Assembly: GCF_022539505.1 (NCBI RefSeq)
Contig: NC_061513.1
Location: forward strand, 178,776,017 to 178,840,016
Direction: 5' to 3'
Source: Lolium rigidum
Taxonomy: Eukaryota; Streptophyta; Magnoliopsida; Poales; Poaceae
DNA: 64,000 bases
This document shows positions 56,369 through 64,000 of this stretch, piece by piece (within the stretch, counting starts at the first letter, position 1; the number at the start of each line of letters is the position of its first letter). Position numbers and translations under genes: made by a program. Below the pieces are notes generated by a model. It made no database searches, was not told where the DNA came from, and was given only the letters and a program-made list of their open reading frames with translations.

Positions 56369-56896
56369 ATGGTGCGTGTTGATTTTGAGATTGGACCGTA
56401 TAAGGATTCCATTGATTTTGATGTGGTTCCTATGACGGTGTGTCACCTATTGTTGGGTCGGCCATGGCTCTATGACTGTTCTGCGCAACACAATGGCCGC
56501 GCCAATACATATCACTTGGTGTTCAAGGGCAAGAAAATCAACTTGCAGCCTATGTCACCACAGCAAATTGTCAATGAATCTCGTCAGAAAGTTGAAGTAA
56601 ACTTGGAGGATGCACCTATAGATAGGCGAGAGAATTGTAATGTCGTGAGTGATATAACGAAAAGTGAGAGAGTGAATTCCTTAGTCTTATTAGCCACCAA
56701 AGAGGACATGAGAGAATTTAGTGAGGATCCTACAGCCATGCCTCTTGTGCTCATGTACAAGGGTAAGGTTTTAGTTTCTAACGACATTACCCCTATTTCT
56801 CTTGGTGTTTCTAGTGTTTTGCAGGAATTTAGCGACGTGTTTCCGGAAGAGGTGCCGCAGGACTACCACCATTGCGTGGTATTGAGCATCAAATAG
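56369..56896 (+). pseudogene. Protease C-terminus and linker to RT
   Basis: 175 codons open, with DFDVVPMTVCHLLLGRPWLY, the end of a retropepsin domain, and a linker with EFSDVFPEEVPQDYHH, the usual lead into Gypsy RT. The active-site DTG half lies upstream in disrupted sequence. A duplicate of the first part lies at 56151-56231. Confidence 0.7.
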
Positions 56897-57541
56897 ACTT
56901 GATCCCCGGCGCCTCGCTGCCCAATAGAGCACCATATAGGACGAACCCCGAAGAGGCGAAGGAGATACATAAGCAAGTACAAGCGCTATTCGACAAAGGT
57001 TATATTTGCATAAGCCTTGGTCCTTGTGTTGTTCCTGTTATTCTAGTTCCTAAGAAAGATGGTACATGGCGCATGTGTGTAGATTGTAGAGCGATAAACA
57101 ACATTACTATTCGATATCGTCATCCTATTCCCGTTTAGAGGATATGCTAGATGAATTGAGTGGTGCTGCTGTTTTCTCGAAAATTGATTTGCGTAGTGGT
57201 TATCATCAAATTAGGATGAAAGAGGGGATGAATGGAAAACAGCCTTTAAAACAAAATTTGGTTTATATGAGTGGTTAGTAATGCCTTTTGGGTTAACTAA
57301 TGCACCTAGCACTTTCATGAGACTAATGAACCATGTTTTGCGTGATTTTATTGGCAAGTTTGTGGTTGTGTACTTTGATGACATATTAATCTACAGCCAT
57401 AATGAATCTGACCATACTATACATATTAGATATGTTTTGCAAGTGTTGCGTGATAATAAACTCTATGGTAATCTTGAGAGGTGCACATTTTGCAAAGATA
57501 AGGTCATATTTCTGGTTACGTTGTCTCTAAGCATGGAGTAG
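56872..57541 (+). pseudogene. Reverse transcriptase, frameshifted
   Basis: 56872-57138 carries the fingers with [20 protein letters not shown]; 57281-57541 carries [20 protein letters not shown] and the catalytic YFDD (57371-57382). Frames change near 57135 and 57225, so the domain is complete in content but broken. Confidence 0.85.
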
Positions 57542-57750
57542 AAGTAGATGTGTCTAAAATTGAAGCTATTCAAAATTGGCCTACTCCCATGAATGTGAGT
57601 CAAGTAAGAAATTTTCATGGTCTAGCTGGGTTTTATAGAAGATTTGTGCCAAATTTTAGTACTATTGCTGCACCTTTGAAGAATTGACTAAAAAGGGTGT
57701 TGTCTTTGAGTGGGGCGCAGCCCAAGATCATGCTTTTGATGAATTGAAGA

Positions 57751-58998
57751 GTGTTAACTTCTACACCGTTGCTTGCACTTCCTGATTTCAATAAGCAATT
57801 TGAGATTGAATGTGATGCTAGTGGTATTGGAATTGGTGGTGCGTTGATGAAAGAGGGTCGCCCAGTTGCATATTTTTCGGAGAAACTTTCTGGTGCTAAG
57901 TTGAACTATCCTATATATGATAAAGAATTATATGCTTTAATTAGAGTTCTTGAGGTTTGGCAACATTACTTGTGGCCAAAAGAATTTATCATACATTCTG
58001 ATCATGAAGCTTTAAAATATCTGAAAGCTCAATCTAACTTGCATAGGCGTCTTGCTAAGTGGGTTGAGTTCATTGAGTCTTTTCCATACATTATTAAGCA
58101 TAAGAAGGGAAAAGATAATGTTGTTGCTGATGCTCTATCTAGGAAGAATATGCTATTAACTCAACTTGATGTTAAAATTCCTGGTTTAGAGATACTATGT
58201 GATTTGTATGCTACTGATCATGATTTTGCTGAACCATATCGCTTATCTGCTATTGGTAAAGCATGGGAGAAATATCACATACATGATGGGTTCTCGTTTA
58301 GAGCTAACAAACTATGTGTTCCAGAATCGTCTGTATGTTTGCTCTTATTGCAGGAATCACATGTTGAAGGTTTGATGGGTCACTTTGGACGTGAGAAGAC
58401 GCTACTCATGCTCGTTGATCACTTTTATTGGCCAAAGATGAGGCGGGATGTGGACAGGTATGTGAAGAGATGCATTACTTGCAACAAGAAGTCCAAGTCC
58501 AAGCTGAAGCCTCACAGTTTGTATACTCCTTTACCGGCACCTACTACACCTTGGGAGGATATTAGTATGGATTTTGTGATGGGTTTGCCGCGTACTAAGA
58601 GAGGCCATGATTCTATATTTGTGGTAGTTGATAGATTTTCTAAGATGTCACATTTTATTGCCTGCCACAAGAGCGACGATGTGTCGCATATTGCTAACCT
58701 ATTTTTCAGGGAGATTGTACGTCTACATGGAGTCCCAAAGACTATTGTTTCTGATCGTGATGTGAAGTTTATGAGCTACTTCTGGAAGACGCTTTGGAGA
58801 AAGCTGGGGACGAAGCTACTTTTCAGTACTACTTTTCATCCCCAAACTGATGGTCAAACTGAAATGGTGAATAGAACATTGTCACAACTGTTGAGATCCA
58901 TGAACAAGAAGAACCTGAAGGAGTGGGAACATTCTTTGCTGCATATGGTCTGGGTACATTTTCGCAAGGATAGGTTCCCGAAGCTACGGACATCCTAG
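57751..58998 (+). pseudogene. RNase H and integrase
   Basis: 415 codons open. RNase H begins with [16 protein letters not shown] and includes [13 protein letters not shown]. Integrase follows with its HHCC zinc region (H...C.TCNK, near codons 210-250), catalytic D in SMDFVMGLP, second D in IVSDRDVKF and the E in [10 protein letters not shown]. The frame ends with an in-frame TAG at 58996-58998. The conserved segment that normally follows ...LKEWE appears to be deleted before [11 protein letters not shown]. Confidence 0.85.
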
Positions 58999-59250
58999 TT
59001 GCTTCCTCGCGGTGCTGGTCCTTACAAAGTGCTTGCCAAGATCAATGATAATGCATACTCAATAGATCTTCCAATTGATGAGTTTGGTATCAGCAATTCT
59101 TTCAATGTGGCTGATTTGACACCATATGACGGAGAAGACCTTGGAGCGTCGAGGTCGACGCCTTTTGAAGGGGGGGGGGAGATGATGAGGACATCCCTGC
59201 TACTACACCACTACCTCCATCATTGCAAGATGAAGACGATGCTGCTGTGA
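58999..59250 (+). pseudogene. Integrase C-terminal tail
   Basis: Continues in the same frame after the TAG, with [20 protein letters not shown] and [15 protein letters not shown], the SH3-like end of Gypsy integrase. It runs into the polypurine tract and the first part of the LTR. Confidence 0.75.
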
Positions 59251-60215
59251 AGCTCAATCCAATGAAGTCAGGATTGGACAAATGACACGAGCTCGTGCAA
59301 AGCTACTTAAGCAACAGGTGAACTTGTTCCTATGTGATACTTTGATCGATGAGAACTTTATACTGCCTACGTCCTATTACTTATGTATGATCAGGTATGA
59401 AGAGGAAGCAAGCATCACACGAGGAGGAGAGGAGCAGCTGGACAAGAAGATGGACGTGAAGCTGGACATGGAGCTGGACATGAAGGCATCCCATGGATGC
59501 GCGAGGGAGGAGCGGAAGGAATGCGCGAGAGGAGGAGATGAAGTTCAGGCCGGCGCCAGGCCTGGTCAGACCGGCCGTGCTGCCGGGCCGCCCGGTCCAA
59601 ACCGGAGCCCACACTTGTGCTAGCCGGGCACTATCCAGTAAGCCCGGCACCGTAGCCCGGTCACCACCCGGCGCCAGACCCGGTTCCGACAGGATGGCCC
59701 GGTCACAGGCCCAGTCGACCGGCCCCCAGACCAGCCGACTCCGAGTCTGTCTCGACCAGATCCGATCTGAGTCGGTTTTCTATGTACTTTTTTCGACCCC
59801 AGGTCGTCCTGAACCCCTATATAAGTGCCCAGGACGCCCCCAAATTAGGTTGAGACCACGTTTAAGATAAACCCTAGTTCATAATTGATTGCTTTGCAAC
59901 TCTATTGAATCTCTACACCATATTGCATCGATTTGGTGTTGAACCCCTGAAATTCTTGTGTGATCTGCTGTTCCATTGGGAATTAGACGGTTGCAACTTA
60001 CCGCTTCGTGGTCGGCGGCTACGTGCGCAAGTGTGTGGAGTTGCGAATATCTTGCAGGGTTGAGAGCTTTTGCATTGGCGACAGGGATCGGTCGAGAGAA
60101 TCGACAACGTCATACAAGTTATCATCCACTTCATCATCGTGTATCTCCGATGTGTTCATCTCGTGATCATCATCACCACCGTTGCTTACTGAGAAGATCG
60201 GGCAACCCCTTATCA
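59183..60215 (+). repeat. 3' LTR of the Gypsy element
   Basis: Starts TGATGAGG after a G-rich tract and ends CCTTATCA, giving an 8-bp inverted repeat with one mismatch; about 1033 bp. A TATATAAG box is at 59818-59825. ACAAC follows as possible TSD; the partner is not visible. Confidence 0.65.
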
Positions 60216-61106
60216 ACAACATAATAGTGCACTCATGTTTCCCTGAAGATCACGAGCTACCCAAAATGAAACTGCGAGTAGTGAACCGACACCGCGACTT
60301 ACAGTACCTCATGCTTGGAGGAGCGCCTAACAAAGTAGCAAGTGTGTGGAGAAGTGGACATTGTTCTCTAGGTCACGATGTGTGCATGTTGATGGGCCGC
60401 CCTATGGAGAGACAATTGGGGCAAGTGCCCTAGATAGCATCTAAGGCCTTATTTGTCTATACGAATTATTCAGACAAATGGGATGGGCAAGAATTACCAT
60501 GGTGCACAAAGAAAGCTCAATTTCTCCATTTTCTTCATATTCAACATGTTACCATATTTTCTGACTTGTTTTTTTTTTCTCATCACGATAGTTTGTAGAC
60601 AAATACTTAGGCACATAAAACTGATTGACATTTCACCAAAGAAGTCCAAATTTAACTATAAATTTGAACCTTGCCACGTTTCAGACATAAGCAAGTCATT
60701 TAAATCTCTTCAAGGGTAAAATTCAGCAAATGATAGGTATAGGTAGGACTAAAAATTAGTCCATAGAGCATAGTGCAATTTACATTTTTTTAGAGTATTC
60801 TTTTTCTGGCGCGCTGGCTACACACCGGGCAACACCAGATGCAGCAGCCCGGCCCGATGGAGGACATCTCTTGGGGAAGAAGCGTCGTGAATTTGGTTTC
60901 AGTTGCGTGCCAGCCTGGCGGAGTGGACCCCACGTCCGTAACCGTTTATTTACCTTGACGCCTCAGTGAGAAGTGGGTGACCGCGCGCGGTTGAAAAATG
61001 TAGTGAGCAAAGTGCATTGTTAGTGGCAGCCTGAGACAGTAATTTCCCCTAGCCGTGGTAAAAGTCGGTTACAAGTCACAAGCCCTTCATCTCCTTTCGA
61101 TCTGTC
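60216..61106. other. Upstream flank of the right-hand gene
   Basis: Host-like DNA beyond the LTR. An open stretch near 60182-60433 has no protein-like features. The promoter-proximal part (from about 60800) is GC-richer. No repeat recognised. Confidence 0.4.
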
Positions 61107-61113
61107 TATAAAA
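61107..61113 (+). promoter_or_regulatory. TATA box of the gene at 61203
   Basis: TATAAAA lies 90 bp upstream of the start codon in a C-rich context, which predicts a transcription start near 61140 and a leader of about 60 nt. Confidence 0.65.
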
Positions 61114-61202
61114 TCCCATCATCCCCTTCTTCGTCTACGCCCACAGACCATCACGCCTCACACCGAGATTACGAGAGAGAGAAAGCTCGGCGCCGGGCGG
61201 CA

Positions 61203-61841
61203 ATGGCGGGGCAGTGGCGGGCGGTAGTGCAGACGGCTGCCACCAAGGTCGACCAGGCCTCGTCGCAGCCCTTGGGGCGGTCCTTCATCCCCGCCTTCAT
61301 GGGACTCCACGACCGCACGGAGCATCTGACCCCGCTCCTGGCCCCCGGAGCCGTCGTCCCCTGGCAGGCCTTCGACCTCGACGGCCCCACCGTGAGGCTC
61401 CTGGAGACCTCGCGCGACATCGCGCAGTACACCGAGCTCCACCACAGGGTCGTCCGCCTCGTCTCCGTCTACGGCAGGCTCATCGGCGTCCTCCCCAACC
61501 TCCTTCTCTCGCAGAGGGACAACGTCATCTTCCTGCGCGACCCCGGCCCGAGGTGGCTCTACTGGGTTGATCGCAGGGCCGACGCCCTCGGCCGCATCCA
61601 GCACGCGTCACGGACGCTCCGCGAGGCCGCGGCGCTCAACCTCGCCACCGTCGACGCCTTCGGCCTCGCCAGGAGCTTCCCCGCCAACTCCCCGTCCCGG
61701 AATACCTGGCTGCGGGCGGCTGAGAATCTCTCAGAACGCGCCGAAAAGCAGGTCCGCGAGGTGGCGTGGGGCGAGGTGCCCATGGCCTCCGCCGCTCGCG
61801 CGCAGTGCCGCGCCGGCCTGGAGGTTTTACCTCCTCCCTAA
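61203..61841 (+). CDS. Unknown single-exon protein, 212 aa
   Basis: An intact GC-rich frame from ATG (GGCAATGGCG, a good plant start context) to TAA, with a TATA box upstream and an AT-rich 3' flank: the usual form of a compact grass gene. There is no signal peptide or membrane helix. The N-terminal part (MAGQWRAVVQTAATKVDQAS) and the C-terminal third look helical and rich in Ala, Arg and Leu; the centre has ELHHRVVRLVSVYGRLIGVL and a WLYWVDRRADALGR segment. I do not recognise a domain and give no function. Both antisense frames are open because of the GC content and were not annotated. It stands alone, flanked by a decayed Gypsy element and a minisatellite. Confidence 0.7.
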   Translation: MAGQWRAVVQTAATKVDQASSQPLGRSFIPAFMGLHDRTEHLTPLLAPGAVVPWQAFDLDGPTVRLLETSRDIAQYTELHHRVVRLVSVYGRLIGVLPNLLLSQRDNVIFLRDPGPRWLYWVDRRADALGRIQHASRTLREAAALNLATVDAFGLARSFPANSPSRNTWLRAAENLSERAEKQVREVAWGEVPMASAARAQCRAGLEVLPPP

Positions 61842-62394
61842 GTACCTCGATCTGCCTCAGCCCGCAGCCCGGCCGCCGCACGCAGCTTCATCTTCCATCC
61901 ATGCACGGACCCGATCCATCCATAAGCCTGCAGGTTTTGCGTTTTTCCCAGCTTCTTTCCTACTAGTTGCTGCGTGCTCGACCTTGCTCTGCTGCAAGAG
62001 CCGATCGGAGATTCTGCTTGTTTCTGTGTAGATGCGCGGCATTTTCTTTCTTCTTGCATCTGTGATCCGTCCTTGAACTCGAAACTCTTGATTCATCTGT
62101 AAGAATGCTACATCAACATGTATCTGCTGCTGCTTCGTCTAGTGTTGATGTTACGCTCTCCGTACAAGAGATTATGTCTGTATGTAAGCATGCCGCTTGT
62201 TCATCTATTGTTGTTGGACTCAAAAATCATGATCAGCTTCAGTGTTTGATGGATTTATTTCTACTACAGTACTTCTGATGGTATTGTTACTTCGGTTCGG
62301 TGTATATTATTACCTACATTCCACCCCGAATTCAGACTCACACTACCCTTGCTTCACCACTTCCTGAATCTTCAACAACTTGTCTCTTTTCAGA
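61842..62394. other. 3' flank of the gene at 61203
   Basis: Probably 3' untranslated DNA, T-rich, without a clear AATAAA signal. No other gene. Confidence 0.4.
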
Positions 62395-62885
62395 GCTCAG
62401 CATTCATGTTTAGCAGAATTCTTCATTTTTAGGCTTCAGCATAGATAGCATTGTAAACTGATCAACAACACATTGACAGTTTTGCATAGATTGCCTTATA
62501 AACTGAATCAGATTCAGAGTTTAGCCTAGATGGCATTGTAAACTGATCAAGAACATGTTCAGAGTTTAGCATAGCTTGCATTGTAAACTGAATCAACAAC
62601 AGGTTCAGAGTTTAGCGTAGATGGCATCATAAACCGAATCAACAACATATTCAGAGCTCAGCATAGATGGCATTGTAAACTGAATCAACAACATATTCAG
62701 AGTTTAACAGATCTTGCATTATAAACTGAATCAATAACTGATTCAGAGTTCAGCGTAGATGGCACAGTAGACAGAATCAAGACCATATGTAGAGTTGGGC
62801 TTAGATGGAATTGCAAACTGAATCAACAACATATTCACATTTCAACATAGATGGCATTGTAAAATAAATCAACAACATATTATAG
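62395..62885 (+). repeat. Minisatellite with about 46-bp units
   Basis: Roughly ten units with the cores AGCATAGATGGCATTGTAAA and CTGAATCAACAACATATTCA repeat with point changes and small indels. It starts about 550 bp downstream of the gene's stop codon. Confidence 0.8.
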
Positions 62886-62888
62886 CTT

Positions 62889-63090
62889 TATATACAGAAC
62901 CAATAGCTTCTCCTTTTACATTTCGTTTTGGAAGTCACAACTTGATGCGGTTCATTATGGTTCAGAACAGAAGAGGAAACAAGTGTTATACACCTGAATC
63001 AGTAGCTTCTCCCTTTTCATTTCGTTTTAGAATTCGCAACTTGATGCAGTTCATTGTGGTTCAGAACAGAAGAGGAAGCAAGTGCTGTTG
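62889..63090 (+). repeat. Tandem duplication of about 107 bp
   Basis: Two copies, from about 62889 and 62996, share TTCATTTCGTTTT.GAA, CACTTGATG/GCAACTTGATG and GGTTCAGAACAGAAGAGGAA. It directly follows the minisatellite. Confidence 0.7.
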
Positions 63091-63559
63091 AGATCTTTTT
63101 TTTATAGACGAATTCCAAACTCACAGGTTATCATCAAAATATTCTTTGGGTAAGTATATCATGCACCATGAAGGTTGGAACGCGAAGGTTTTACTTCACC
63201 TAGTGAACATGCCAAAATATCCAACGGACATGAACAAATGAGAAATTGGTTAGTTTAGGAGAAAGATCGTCACATTAGTGTGCTGATTGGAAATAAGGAT
63301 CAAACCAACATCACTAAAAAGTTACAGCGCAGTATTAAATGTTGAAAACACTGGCAGAACTTTGGGGCGGCAGGGTGAGATGGCTAAGTGTATGGTTACT
63401 GCTTGCTTGGTGTTCAATCATTGTCCTGCCTGCCATTCTTTACGTCACCAATCTAAACCAAACACCAGGATACAAAACATAAGAATTTGGTGAGCATAAT
63501 TTCCTAGGATCCAGACTTACAGAATGAAATATGATTGAAGAACACGGATACCAGTGAAA
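63091..63559. other. Intergenic, nothing recognised
   Basis: AT-rich; no coding frame or known repeat recognised. Confidence 0.4.
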
Positions 63560-64000
63560 AAAATCATAAGCTCCGAAAAAAACGCCCTCGCGTCGTCCCC
63601 TCCAGGCGACGCAGGGGGCGAACCCTAGCCTCCCCAGCGCCGCCACCCCCCTCCCCTCCCTCCCCGCCTCGTCGCCCCTGGAGGCCGCCGCCGGCAAAGG
63701 CCGTGCTGCGCCCGTGATGGGGGCGGCGGGGATCTGGTCTCGTGGCCCTCCTCGCTGCAGGATGGAGGTCAGCGCAGCGCGGGGGCCCCTCGCCGCTCCT
63801 CCACGTCGTCTCCGGTGGCCCAGGCCTGCTGCGGGCTCCCGGTGCAGCTCCGGCGCCGCCCCGTCGTGGTGACGGGCCCGGCATCGTATCTGGCCGGAAT
63901 CGACCGTAGCCGCCGACCCCTGCAGATCTGGCGCCGTTCTCCCGTCGTGGTGGTGGGTGTCAGGCCTGGATTTGCTCGGGATAAGCTTCTGGCTGAGGCT
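63560..64000. other. GC-rich segment at the window edge
   Basis: Abrupt change to very GC-rich DNA with GAACCCTAGCCTCCCC and many CGCCGCC runs, like the 5' end of a grass LINE or the first exon of a gene on the plus strand. Frames are open on both strands because stops are rare. It continues beyond the window and cannot be decided here. Confidence 0.35.

Larger units (their letters stand above)
54835..60215 (+). mobile_element. Decayed Gypsy element with gag-pol and 3' LTR
   Basis: Plus-strand gag remnants, protease end, RT, RNase H and integrase precede a polypurine run (59166-59182) and an LTR. The frame is broken many times. No chromodomain was seen at the integrase end, and a coding-like frame with TRARAKLLKQQVN runs on into the LTR. 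The 5' LTR is lost in the gap. Confidence 0.8.

Noticed and set aside
61158..61783. Minus-strand frames over the gene at 61203
   Set aside because: Antisense shadows of a GC-rich exon; the TATA box and start context support the plus strand.
62395..62885. CRISPR-like array
   Set aside because: Units are directly adjacent and variable with no unique spacers, in a plant genome; it is a minisatellite.
63564..64000. First exon of a host gene at the right edge
   Set aside because: GC-rich and open in several frames, but equally like the start of a LINE; the sequence ends before anything diagnostic.

Overview
This window is nuclear DNA of a pooid grass, most likely Triticeae, although a close relative such as Lolium or Avena cannot be excluded. 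The evidence is dense nesting of large LTR retrotransposons whose LTR and internal sequences look like known Triticeae families (Athila/Sabrina-like, SIRE/Maximus-like and Tat-like), together with CACTA, PIF/Harbinger, Mutator and Stowaway DNA transposons and GC-rich host exons. Three runs of exactly 100 N (16043-16142, 44026-44125, 54735-54834) mark joins of unknown size, so the window is four contigs. Family names are given from memory of sequence style; element boundaries were read from terminal motifs and target-site duplications (TSDs).

Layout. 1-6538: minus-strand Tat-type Gypsy element, cut by the window edge and inserted in the 3' internal part of a SIRE-type Copia element, whose 3' LTR is 7204-9651. 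That Copia lies inside the 5' LTR of an Athila-like non-autonomous element (Athila-A), which continues to 15611. 16143-18317: after the first gap, the missing left pieces of the same nest appear in the opposite orientation, with both TSDs (GCTGT and GTAAC) matching. 18318-22240: remnant of the sequence Athila-A interrupted, a SINE and a CACTA element. 22241-26038: a four-exon leucine-rich-repeat receptor-like pseudokinase gene on the minus strand. 26039-42060: mostly intergenic, with two PIF/Harbinger-type elements, a 4-kb Mutator-like element holding deleted MuDR and possibly captured fragments, an LTR remnant and gene relics. 42061-54734: a PIF/Harbinger transposase fragment broken by a non-coding Gypsy element, itself hit by a related opposite-strand element, which is hit by a second Athila-like element (Athila-B). 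54835-60215: a decayed Gypsy element with gag, pol and a 3' LTR. 60216-64000: a compact intact-looking single-exon gene (61203-61841) followed by a minisatellite.

Only two genes look like functional host genes: the LRR pseudokinase and the small unknown gene near the right end. The other coding potential belongs to transposable elements or relics, mostly broken. No complete tRNA, rRNA or CRISPR feature was seen. The strongest observation is structural: the two halves of one nested retrotransposon insertion face each other across the first gap, which implies a wrongly oriented contig or a true inversion.
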